Below, in pieces: positions 1 to 7,396 of a DNA stretch of 23,034 nt; position 1 is the stretch's first letter; each line of letters begins with the position of its first letter. The stretch is from CAYYNP01 sp964472545 (GTDB lineage Bacteria; Planctomycetota; Planctomycetia; Pirellulales; Thermoguttaceae). Both the position numbers and the translations under genes were made by a program. The notes beneath the pieces were generated by a model that was not told the DNA's origin, ran no database searches, and saw only the letters and a program-made list of their open reading frames with translations. The stretch covers positions 1-23,034 of the forward strand of contig CAYYNP010000158.1 in the NCBI GenBank assembly GCA_964472545.1, in the 5' to 3' direction.

Positions 1-68
1 CGACGCTGCTGGTCTTCGGCCTCACCGCGGCAGTGGCCCTGCTCTGCCGCCGGCGATCAAGCAACTGA
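1..68 (+). CDS. C-terminal end of an exported protein with a PEP-CTERM-like tail (partial)
   Basis: Only the last 21 codons are in the window, read from base 3 to the TGA at 66-68. They encode a hydrophobic stretch of about 14 residues (starting TLLVFGLTAAVALL) followed by C-RRR and a short polar end. A hydrophobic helix plus an arginine cluster at the extreme C-terminus is the layout of PEP-CTERM/exosortase-type sorting signals, which are common on planctomycete exported proteins. Third codon positions here are almost all G or C, unlike the other frames, which supports this as the coding frame. The PEP motif itself would lie outside the window, so the sorting-signal call is inference. The stop overlaps the next start as TGATG. 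Confidence 0.55.
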   Translation, partial: TLLVFGLTAAVALLCRRRSSN

Positions 69-625
69 TGGCCGAGCAGGACAAGGGCGGCGGCGCGGCG
101 GAGTCGAGTTCCGGCTCCGCTTCGGCGGTCTACGACGACTCGACCGGCGAGATCGAGATCACCGTCGATTCGGTACTTTGCTGGAACCTCGTCAGCGCCG
201 ACAACTTCACCGGCGATGACCTGGGGGACCTCGACGAGATCCTTCCCGCCGGCAGTGCCTACAACCTGCTCACCCGCCACGAAGACGCCGTGGGCGAGGC
301 CGCCTTCGGCGCTACGATGACATACTCGGCACTGGACTTGGGAGCAATTGCCGCTACCGGGCTGGAGACGACCGATTTCGTGCTGGAGTTCGTCACCGGC
401 TACGGCGAGTCGATCGAATACGGCACGATCACGCTGGCCGGTGGTGGCAGCGGCGGCCCACGCTCCACCCCCGACGGCTTCCACGCCACCATGGACCAGA
501 CCGAACGCACGTTGCTGGAAAACGCCCTGCGCGACACCGGCGGCAATAAGACGGCAGCGGCCGCAGCGCTGGGGATGAAGCCGTCGACGTTTCGCGATCG
601 GCTGGCGAAGCATGGGTTGGGGTAG
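68..625 (+). CDS. Chimeric protein: exported-protein-like beta domain plus Fis-type HTH
   Basis: The 185-residue protein starts at an ATG sharing its A with the upstream TGA (TGATG). There is no clear Shine-Dalgarno, so translational coupling is likely. Residues about 20-125 are acidic and beta-strand-like (YDDSTGEIEITVD, then FVLEFVTGYGESIEYGTITL), like passenger domains of planctomycete PEP-CTERM proteins. A Gly/Ser linker follows. Residues about 146-185 match the Fis/NtrC-type C-terminal helix-turn-helix (LLENALRDTGGNKTAAAAAL, then LGMKPSTFRDRLAKHGL). No signal peptide or sigma-54 AAA+ domain is present. The mix of a surface-type domain and a DNA-binding domain is odd; function is unknown. 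The reading frame is also open back to the window edge, but its upstream codons lack the GC3 pattern, so the ATG at 68 is preferred. The gene ends tail-to-tail with the SUMF1-like gene, 7 bases apart. Confidence 0.6.
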   Translation: MAEQDKGGGAAESSSGSASAVYDDSTGEIEITVDSVLCWNLVSADNFTGDDLGDLDEILPAGSAYNLLTRHEDAVGEAAFGATMTYSALDLGAIAATGLETTDFVLEFVTGYGESIEYGTITLAGGGSGGPRSTPDGFHATMDQTERTLLENALRDTGGNKTAAAAALGMKPSTFRDRLAKHGLG

Positions 626-632
626 GAATCCA

Positions 633-1448
633 TCACTCCTCCAATACCAAGGCCACGCGGAAGCCGAGGAAGTCGCCGCGGTCGTCCGGCTTGAGCGCTG
701 TACGAGCCGCCGACCGGCAACCCCACGAGCCGCAGTCTCCGCTGCCGCTACGAAACACGCGGAGCGAGCCTGATTTCGGCCCCGTTGGATCTTCGGTAGG
801 CGAGCTCTCATAGTAGTCTTCGCCGTACCAGTCCTGGCACCACTCCCACACGTTGCCATGCATATCGAATAGCCCCCAACTGTTTGCACGTTTCGAACCG
901 ACTTGACGGGGATACCTCTCAACCCCATCGTACGAATTCACAGAGTACCAAGCATAGGTACGAAGATCTGCCCCATCATCGCCATAACAGTAAAGACTCG
1001 TGCTGCCCGCTCGGCAAGCATACTCCCATTCCGCTTCGGTTGGCAAACGATACCTACGGCCCTCTTTCGACGACAGCTTCTTGCAGAACTCCACAGCCTC
1101 CTCCCAACGCACGTACGTCGCCGGATACTCGGCGCCCTCTTCGACGTACGCTCTGCCGCTCCACGGTTGCTCACCCATGATTTTCTCGTATTGTTCCTGC
1201 GTCACCTCATGAACGGCAAGGCAATACGGCTTCGTGATTCGGACTCGATGCTGCTTCTCATCGTGAGTACCGTACTTCTCGGCCTCAGCACTCCCCATCA
1301 CGAATTCACCCGGTGAAATCAGCACCAGTTTCATGCCGACGGAGTTACTGACCCACTTCGCCGGAGGATCGGTGTCGGATGCACTGCCGTTATCTGTGGT
1401 CGAGGCGACCAGCAGGAGCCCGACGGACCAAATCGCTCGATTTCTCAT
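633..1448 (-). CDS. Secreted SUMF1/FGE-sulfatase-domain protein, copy 1
   Basis: With the start at 1448 the protein has 271 residues. It opens with a signal peptide (MRNRAIWSVGLLLVAS) and then the SUMF1/formylglycine-generating-enzyme fold: NSVGMKLVLISPGEFVMGS, EVTQEQYEKIMG, YRLPTEAEWEYACRAG, LFDMHGNVWEWCQDWYG and a final GFRVAL. The family includes true FGE (which oxidises sulfatase Cys to formylglycine) and many proteins without that activity. Near the C-terminus DCGSWGC holds two Cys with CX4C spacing, like the FGE catalytic pair, but flanking residues differ. The start is chosen by alignment with copy 2, which has the same MRN leader. An upstream ATG at 1460 overlaps the stop of copy 2 as ATGA and is a possible coupled start. 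The gene lies directly downstream of copy 2. Substrate unknown. Confidence 0.85.
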   Translation of the reverse strand: MRNRAIWSVGLLLVASTTDNGSASDTDPPAKWVSNSVGMKLVLISPGEFVMGSAEAEKYGTHDEKQHRVRITKPYCLAVHEVTQEQYEKIMGEQPWSGRAYVEEGAEYPATYVRWEEAVEFCKKLSSKEGRRYRLPTEAEWEYACRAGSTSLYCYGDDGADLRTYAWYSVNSYDGVERYPRQVGSKRANSWGLFDMHGNVWEWCQDWYGEDYYESSPTEDPTGPKSGSLRVFRSGSGDCGSWGCRSAARTALKPDDRGDFLGFRVALVLEE

Positions 1449-1456
1449 GACACACT

Positions 1457-2446
1457 TCATCGCTGAGTCTGTGCCAGTTCCCGCCGACCGTCCGGAAGTT
1501 GCCCGGTATGTCGCCACTCCGCTGGCTGTAGAGCCACGCGGAAGCCGGTGCTGGGGCCGGAAATCGTCCGGGAGTGTGAAGCGCTACTGGCCGACCGGCA
1601 GTACCTCGCGTAGGAGTTCCAGGCGCCTCCGCAAAACACGTGGAACGAGCCCGCCGGCGGCTGCCTAGGGTCGTCGGCCGGCGATATCTCCGAGTCGTCT
1701 CGGACATACCAATCCGCACTCCACTCCCACACGTTGCCGTGCATGTCGTAGAGGCCGAAAGCGTTTGCGAGGAAGCTGCCCACTGGAGACGTGTACGCAT
1801 AACCGTCGTTCGACGCGATTCCCTGGTGCGGGGCTGAAGGCCGTTTCTGCCTCAGCGACGCATCGAAGACGTTCCCGACTTTCGCCAGACCTTCCGCGTC
1901 GTCCCCGTGATGGAAGCGTGTCGTCGTTCCGGCACGACATGCGTATTGCCACTCCGCTTCGGTCGGCAAGCGATACGACCGCCCCTCCAACTTGCTTAAC
2001 CAAGTACAGTATGCCACAGCGTCATTCCAATTCACCAGCGTCACCGGGTGGTTGTCATCCTGCTTGAAGCCCGGATACCGCCAACTGTACTTCCGGTCGA
2101 GTTCGAAGTTGCCCTTGGGCTCACTCCAGCCAATTCCCCCAGTTGCCTTCTCAGCGTCGGTCTTGTACTTCGTGTCGTTGACGAATTGACGAAAGTCCCC
2201 GGCCGTCACCTCATACATGCCCAAGTAGAACGCATTTGTGAACCGCACTCGGTGTTGCTTCTCGCTTGCGAAACGTCCCCTCTCATCCTCCGGACTTCCC
2301 GTCAAGAACTCGCCCGCCGGGACCCGCACCAGCTTCATGCCAACACTGTTGGTGATGACCTTCTTTGCCGGAGGATCCGTGTCCGACCCTCTGCTGTAAT
2401 CCCCGGCCAACAGAAGCACGACGAGCCAAATCGCTGGATTTCGCAT
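1457..2446 (-). CDS. Secreted SUMF1/FGE-sulfatase-domain protein, copy 2
   Basis: The 329-residue protein begins MRNPAIWLVVLLLAGDYSRG, a signal peptide, 7 bases after GAGGAGA on the minus strand. This excludes the longer open frame to 2608. SUMF1-fold motifs appear in order: NSVGMKLVRVPAGEFLTGS, EVTAGDFRQFVND, YRLPTEAEWQYACRAG, LYDMHGNVWEWSADWYV, YCRSA and GFRVAL. A 20-residue tail (PAEWRHTGQLPDGRRELAQ...) follows the usual end of the fold. The FGE catalytic Cys pair is not present as CX4C, only a single Cys in YCRSA, so formylglycine formation is unlikely; a structural or binding role is possible. It is first in a two-gene unit with copy 1, and the two share leader and N-terminal sequence, showing a tandem duplication. 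Confidence 0.87.
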   Translation of the reverse strand: MRNPAIWLVVLLLAGDYSRGSDTDPPAKKVITNSVGMKLVRVPAGEFLTGSPEDERGRFASEKQHRVRFTNAFYLGMYEVTAGDFRQFVNDTKYKTDAEKATGGIGWSEPKGNFELDRKYSWRYPGFKQDDNHPVTLVNWNDAVAYCTWLSKLEGRSYRLPTEAEWQYACRAGTTTRFHHGDDAEGLAKVGNVFDASLRQKRPSAPHQGIASNDGYAYTSPVGSFLANAFGLYDMHGNVWEWSADWYVRDDSEISPADDPRQPPAGSFHVFCGGAWNSYARYCRSASSASHSRTISGPSTGFRVALQPAEWRHTGQLPDGRRELAQTQR

Positions 2447-2452
2447 GACGCG

Positions 2453-2459
2453 TCTCCTC
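2453..2459 (-). promoter_or_regulatory. Shine-Dalgarno fixing the start of SUMF1-like copy 2
   Basis: On the minus strand GAGGAGA lies 6-7 bases before the ATG at 2446. The equivalent position upstream of copy 1 reads GATGAAG, so copy 1 has lost a good ribosome site and may depend on coupling. Confidence 0.7.
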
Positions 2460-2662
2460 AGAAGGAGGGCTTGCCCCAGACCCCTACCGTAAAGGATACC
2501 CACCGCCGGCAGGGAAAGGCAACCCCTAGACCCGCGTTTTCGCGTCTCGCACCATCGACCGGTAGAACGCCTACGGGTGCGGGCCAGTATCTGGGGCGCG
2601 CGACGCAATCACGGCTGGAGTTGTCAGGCGCCTTCGGTGTGAAGTTGAGGCTGCACGAGCCC

Positions 2663-3544
2663 TTACCCCTCGTTCTTCAACTCATTATACATCTCGAACG
2701 CCGCCTGCGGCTTCATGCCTTCATGCACGACGGCGCGGACCGTTTTGAGCATTGCGATGGGGTTGTCGGCCTGGAAGATGTTGCGGCCCATGTCGACGCC
2801 GCAGGCGCCTTGGTCGATGGCGTTGTAGGCCATGGTCAAGGCGTCGAGTTCGGGGATCTTCTTGCCGCCGGCGATCACGATCGGGATCGGGCAGCCGGCG
2901 GCGACTTCCTCGAACTTCTCCTCGCAGTAATACGTCTTGACAAACTGGGCACCCATCTCGGCGATGATCCGCGTGGCCAGGCCCAGGTAGCGGGAGTCGC
3001 GGGCCATGTCCTTGCCCACCGCCGTGACGCCAAGCGTGGGGATGCCGTACTTCATGCCGGCGTCGATCAGCTTGAACATGTTGTTGAGCGTCTGCGTTTC
3101 GAACTCCGCACCAATGTGAACTTGCACCGCCATCGCCGAGCAGTTCAGCCGGATCACGTCGTCGATGGCCACCGCCACCTCTTCGTTGCTGAGTTCTTTG
3201 AGGATCGAGATCCCGCCGCTGCAACGCAACGTCACCGGCTTGTTGTACGATGGCGGGATGCTGGTCCGCAGCGCGCCGCGGGTACACATCAACACGTCGG
3301 TATGCGGCACCAGCGGCACCACCGAGAGGTCCATCCGCTCCAAGCCCGAGGTGGGACCCATAAAATAGCCGTGGTCGAAGGCCAGCATCACGGTCTTGCC
3401 GCTCTTCGGGTTGAAGATCCGCGAGAGGCGATCTTTCATGCCCCAGTCGTAGGAATTGCTGCCCTTGAGGTGGTAGCCTTCGGTCGAGGCGGGCGTGCCG
3501 ATGCCGAAATCCTTGGAGTCGATGTTGCCGGTCGTGTCTGCCAT
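2663..3544 (-). CDS. lsrF: LsrF-like class I aldolase/thiolase (DeoC/LacD family)
   Basis: The 293-residue protein closely follows E. coli LsrF from end to end: WGMKDRLSRIFNPKSGKTVM, LAFDHGYFMGPTSGLERMD, DVLMCTRGALR, VGKDMARDSRYLGLATRI, KTYYCEEKF and DMGRNIFQADNPIAMLK. The Schiff-base lysine sits at residue 203, as in LsrF (Lys203 of KTYY). LsrF transfers an acetyl group from 3-hydroxy-5-phosphonooxypentane-2,4-dione to CoA, giving DHAP and acetyl-CoA, the last step of AI-2 breakdown. Here it is third in a minus-strand operon after dhaK and dhaL, with no other lsr gene in view, so its real substrate may differ. A gap of 99 bases separates it from dhaL. A weak AAGGA site lies about 11 bases before the ATG. 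Family membership is secure; AI-2 catabolism is inference. Confidence 0.9.
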   Translation of the reverse strand: MADTTGNIDSKDFGIGTPASTEGYHLKGSNSYDWGMKDRLSRIFNPKSGKTVMLAFDHGYFMGPTSGLERMDLSVVPLVPHTDVLMCTRGALRTSIPPSYNKPVTLRCSGGISILKELSNEEVAVAIDDVIRLNCSAMAVQVHIGAEFETQTLNNMFKLIDAGMKYGIPTLGVTAVGKDMARDSRYLGLATRIIAEMGAQFVKTYYCEEKFEEVAAGCPIPIVIAGGKKIPELDALTMAYNAIDQGACGVDMGRNIFQADNPIAMLKTVRAVVHEGMKPQAAFEMYNELKNEG

Positions 3545-3643
3545 GGGATCGCTTGTCCTTTCTGTCGGGCCGGGCGGTTCTGCGCGGCCGCGCTGAGTAT
3601 GAGTGTTGTTTTCTTATGTCGAAATGGCCGCAGGCGGCGCGTG

Positions 3644-4276
3644 TTAGAGCCCTTCGGCAAAGCCGCGAAACAGATACGCCATCGACGTGGCCCCGGGATC
3701 GACGTGGCCGATGGTCCGTTCGCCGAGGTTCCGGGCGCGTCCGAATTTGGCCTGCATCTCGGCCGTGGCGGCGGCGCCCTTCTCGGCGGCATCGGCAGCC
3801 TGCGCCAACGCGTCTTCGACACTGCCGCCACCATCGGCCGCCGCTCGCAGCGTCTCGACCGCCGGGATCAACGCGTCCATCAACGTCTTGTCGCCCACCT
3901 GGGCCTTCGAGTTCTTCTGCATCTTGGCCAAGCCGGCCTCGAACGACGTGGCCAGTCCGGCCGTGTCGAGCGAGCCACTATCGCCAACGCCGTCGCTAAG
4001 GCCCATGAAAAACGAGCCGAACATCGGGCCGGTCGAGCCGCCGTCGATTGACATCACGCCCCAGCCCACATCGTGCAAGAGCGCTTGCAGCTTGCCGCTG
4101 GCATCGGCGTCGGCCGCCGTCTGCACGGCGTCGGCCGCCCGCGACATGGCCGTGCCGTGATCGCCGTCGCCGGTGGCCGAGTCGAGCTTCGAGAGGTGGG
4201 CGTGGTTCTCTCGGATCTTGGCCACCGCGGCGCTGAGCATCCGCACGAAGCCGTCGTAGTCGATCGTCTGGGGCAT
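3644..4276 (-). CDS. dhaL: Dihydroxyacetone kinase-type nucleotide-binding subunit DhaL
   Basis: The 210-residue protein is the usual length for DhaL, the helical-barrel subunit that binds Mg-nucleotide and hands the phosphate to the substrate on DhaK. LDSATGDGDHGTAM (residues 31-44) carries the Mg-ADP aspartates (D32, D37, D39), and VGDKTLMDALIPA plus a C-terminal GATS are also typical. GGAGGA lies 8 bases before the ATG. It starts 19 bases after the dhaK stop, so the two are co-transcribed. No DhaM phosphocarrier is seen, so an ATP-dependent kinase, as for erythrulose kinases of this family, is more likely than PTS-driven phosphorylation (inference). Confidence 0.9.
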   Translation of the reverse strand: MPQTIDYDGFVRMLSAAVAKIRENHAHLSKLDSATGDGDHGTAMSRAADAVQTAADADASGKLQALLHDVGWGVMSIDGGSTGPMFGSFFMGLSDGVGDSGSLDTAGLATSFEAGLAKMQKNSKAQVGDKTLMDALIPAVETLRAAADGGGSVEDALAQAADAAEKGAAATAEMQAKFGRARNLGERTIGHVDPGATSMAYLFRGFAEGL

Positions 4277-4295
4277 GAGTCGATTCCTCCGCGGG

Positions 4296-5297
4296 CTAGC
4301 GAACCGTCAACGCCGGTGTGTCGCACGGAGCGTTCCAAAGCTCGATCATCTCGTCGTCCAGCTTGGCCACGAACATCTGGAACCCGGCCATCTCCTGCAC
4401 GGTGAGGAACTCGCCGGTGGGGGCACAGGCCAGTTCGATGCCCATCTCGTCGAGCACCTTCTTCACGCCGCGGAGAATGATGAACATCTCCATCTGCGTG
4501 GTCGCCCCGGCGCCGTTGATCATCACCATCACACGGTCGCCCGAGGTGGCGTCGACGGCCTTCAGCAGTTGGGTGGCCATAACCTTGGCGGTCTCGTCGG
4601 CAGAGAGCATCTTGCTGCGTCCGGTGCCGGCCTCGCCGTGTTGGCCCATACCGATTTCCATCTCGTCGTCGGCCAACTCGAAGATCTCTTCGCCGGTGGC
4701 CGGATGTGTGGCCGTCTTCAACGCCACGGCCAACGTGGCCATGTTGTCGTTGAAACGCTCGGCGATGGCGTAGACCTCGTCGAGGCTCTTGCCGGCCTCG
4801 GCGGCCGCTCCGGCGATCTTGTACAACGGACAGCAGCCGACCAACCCGCGGCGGTCCTCGATCGGAGCGTCGGCACCCGGGGCAATGTCCTCGTGGGTCA
4901 AGAGCATCTTGACGTTGAGGCCTTCCTTCTCGGCCATCTCCATGGCCATGTTGGCACTCATCACGTCGCCGGCATGGTTGAGCACCACGAACAGTACGCC
5001 CGCCTCGCGGTTGGCCTTTCGCAGGGCCTCAACGACCTTCGGCGGCCCGGGCGCGGCGAAGATGTCGCCGACGGCGCTAATGTCCAGCGCCCCGTAGCCG
5101 ACGAACCCGCTCAGGGCCGGCTCGTGCCCGGCACCACCCAAAGTAACCAAGGCTACCTTGCTCTCGTCCTTCGGCTGCGCCCGAACGACCAGTTTCTCCG
5201 ACTCCAACGCGACCTTGTTCGGAAAGGCCAGACAGAAGCCTTCGAGCAACTCGGGGGTGAGGTCTGCCGGGTCGTTGATGAACTTCTTCATCGGCAT
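4296..5297 (-). CDS. dhaK: Dihydroxyacetone kinase-type substrate-binding subunit DhaK
   Basis: The 333-residue protein begins MPMKKFINDPADLTPELLEG, the normal DhaK N-terminus. AAGGAGAG five bases before the ATG at 5297 rules out the longer frame to 5426. Family landmarks are GGAGHEPALSGFVG (H58), a GDIFAAP loop, NHAGD (D111) and GMGQHGEAG, whose H220 corresponds to the histidine that forms the covalent hemiaminal with the keto-sugar. It ends LWNAPCDTPAL, as DhaK does. GGAGHEP replaces the commoner GGGSGHEP. DhaK holds a short ketose while DhaL phosphorylates it; the substrate could be dihydroxyacetone, a tetrulose or a DPD-like compound. First gene of the dhaK-dhaL-lsrF operon; its promoter must lie in 5298-5577. 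Confidence 0.9.
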   Translation of the reverse strand: MPMKKFINDPADLTPELLEGFCLAFPNKVALESEKLVVRAQPKDESKVALVTLGGAGHEPALSGFVGYGALDISAVGDIFAAPGPPKVVEALRKANREAGVLFVVLNHAGDVMSANMAMEMAEKEGLNVKMLLTHEDIAPGADAPIEDRRGLVGCCPLYKIAGAAAEAGKSLDEVYAIAERFNDNMATLAVALKTATHPATGEEIFELADDEMEIGMGQHGEAGTGRSKMLSADETAKVMATQLLKAVDATSGDRVMVMINGAGATTQMEMFIILRGVKKVLDEMGIELACAPTGEFLTVQEMAGFQMFVAKLDDEMIELWNAPCDTPALTVR

Positions 5298-5302
5298 GGG
5301 GT

Positions 5303-5310
5303 CTCTCCTT
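5303..5310 (-). promoter_or_regulatory. Shine-Dalgarno fixing the dhaK start
   Basis: AAGGAGAG on the minus strand lies 5 bases before the ATG at 5297 and is badly placed for the alternative upstream start at 5426. Confidence 0.75.
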
Positions 5311-5577
5311 GTGTGGGGTGGGTTGTATGGGGATTGGGACGACAGGAACGGCTCGCCCGTACGGCTTGGCCGCAATGGCCAGCGATCGTCCTGCCCGGCC
5401 GCTGATTCGCAGGATGGCTGAGTCACTCGATGGAAGTAACCAAGCTACCCGGTGACATGGCGGCTGTCTAGGGGCGGGCGTGCCATGGCGGCCGGGGGGC
5501 GAATTGCGTGAATTCGGGAAGTCCTGGGAAAGTCTGATGATTGGCAACCCGATACTACGACACAGGGGGCACTGTGC

Positions 5578-6507
5578 TTGAGGTATGTCGTGCCGGAACT
5601 CACTCCAGGAATCGTCGACGACGTGGTAGCCGCCTGCCAAGCCGGCGTGGCGGAAACGGCCGAGGCCTTCAGCCGTGCGCTAGACGATGAGATCACGGTG
5701 GCCGTTGGCGCGTCCGGCACCATCGATACGAGCACCCTGCCGGATGACTTGGCCGGGGCGGGGCTGGCGGTAGTGCTGACGGTTGGGGAACTGGGCGCTC
5801 TGGTGCTTCTGGGTGAAGATTCCGGGCTGGTCCCGGCTTGGTGCGCCGATCCCGATCCGACCGGCGAGAGCAAGCTGGCCACGCTGGCCCAGGAACTCGG
5901 CATGATCCTGCTGCCCGAGCAGTTCATGCCCGAGGATTTCAAGGCGGCTCGGGTGAAGAACCTCGCCGGCGCGATGCGGCGCGGCGGTGTGGACGACGGG
6001 GCGGCGATGGTGCCGTTGGGGCTTTCCTCGGGCGAGAAGCAGGCCACGGCACGGCTGATCTGGCCGGCCCCAAAGCCGGCGGCGGTGGTTGGCTCGCCGG
6101 CGCCGAAACCCGGGCCGACGCCGCCAGCGGAAGCCCCAGCTCCCGCACAAACGCCCCCCGCGCCACAGCAGCCACCGATGGCCGCCGCAGCCAGCCCGCA
6201 GCCGAAACGCAAGGCTGCGCGCATGTCGGACTTGCCACCCTACACCCACAGTATCCTGAGAATCAAGGTCCCATTGGTGGTTACTTTGGCGGAGAAGAGG
6301 CAGCCGTTGGGGCGAATCGTCGAGTTGGGTCCGGGCTCAATCATCCAGTTCGAGAAGTCGTGCGAAGACATGCTCGATCTCGACGTGGGCGATCACCAAA
6401 TCGCCAGCGGCGAGGCCGTCAAGGTGGGCGACAAGTTCGGCCTGCGAATCACCTCGGTCAAGCTGCCCGAAGAACGCTTCCTTCCGGTCCGGCCGAAGCA
6501 AGCCTGA
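5578..6507 (+). CDS. FliN/FliY-like flagellar motor-switch protein with N-terminal extension
   Basis: The protein has about 309 residues. Residues about 221-300 form a SpoA (FliN-type) domain: PYTHSILRIKVPLVVTLAEK, GRIVELGPGSIIQFEK, a DLDVGD turn, and VKVGDKFGLRITSV. FliN homologues sit in the flagellar C-ring or the type III secretion sorting platform. Residues 1-160 look like a CheC/FliY-type or degenerate FliM-type domain (AAFSRALDDE-like helices, LAVVLTVGELGALVLLGEDS). A Pro/Ala-rich linker spans about 163-215. The start is uncertain: TTG at 5578 follows AGGGGGC, while GTG at 5590 is an alternative; no in-frame ATG is nearby. No other flagellar gene is in the window, so motor switch and secretion roles cannot be separated. 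Divergent from dhaK. Confidence 0.75.
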   Translation: MRYVVPELTPGIVDDVVAACQAGVAETAEAFSRALDDEITVAVGASGTIDTSTLPDDLAGAGLAVVLTVGELGALVLLGEDSGLVPAWCADPDPTGESKLATLAQELGMILLPEQFMPEDFKAARVKNLAGAMRRGGVDDGAAMVPLGLSSGEKQATARLIWPAPKPAAVVGSPAPKPGPTPPAEAPAPAQTPPAPQQPPMAAAASPQPKRKAARMSDLPPYTHSILRIKVPLVVTLAEKRQPLGRIVELGPGSIIQFEKSCEDMLDLDVGDHQIASGEAVKVGDKFGLRITSVKLPEERFLPVRPKQA

Positions 6508-6581
6508 CGGTGGTCCTGGCCGGCAGCGGCGTGTAGACTAGTACCTCGTTGCATTTGATTTCGAGAATTCGGGTGCGTTCC

Positions 6582-7169
<588 letters not shown>

Positions 7170-7262
7170 GAGATGCGCAAGACGGCGACGCGGATTCATG
7201 GCCTCTTCATCTCAGGGTGCGGAAAATGGGACTAGTGCCGCCTTGCAGCTTATCTTGTGATT

Positions 7263-7349
7263 GGCTGGGGCAAGCGCAGCGGTGCCCCAGTGATTCACGG
7301 GCTGCGAAAGGGCTGCCAACCTGGGGCACCGCTGCGCTTTGCCCCAGCC
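7263..7349. repeat. Long inverted repeat between convergent genes
   Basis: Two arms of 28-29 bases (7263-7290 and 7321-7349) are near-perfect inverted copies; the right arm starts CTGGGGCACCGCTGCGCTTT and has one extra T. The loop is 30 bases. It lies between the ends of pabA and the PQQ-propeller gene, so it could act as a bidirectional terminator, but it has no U-tract. A third copy of the right arm is at 10538-10570. Confidence 0.8.
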
Positions 7350-7396
7350 ACCCCAACTGCCAAGACTAGCCGCAATGAGGTACCAGGCCCTCGGCT

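Noticed and set aside
2048..4051. 667-residue open frame on the plus strand
   Set aside because: It lies antisense to SUMF1-like copy 2, lsrF and dhaL, all with clear family motifs. It is His/Arg/Val-rich without domain features, as expected for an antisense frame in high-GC DNA.
3687..4160. 157-residue plus-strand frame in the dhaL region
   Set aside because: Ala/Ser-rich antisense frame of dhaL, without a ribosome site or motif.
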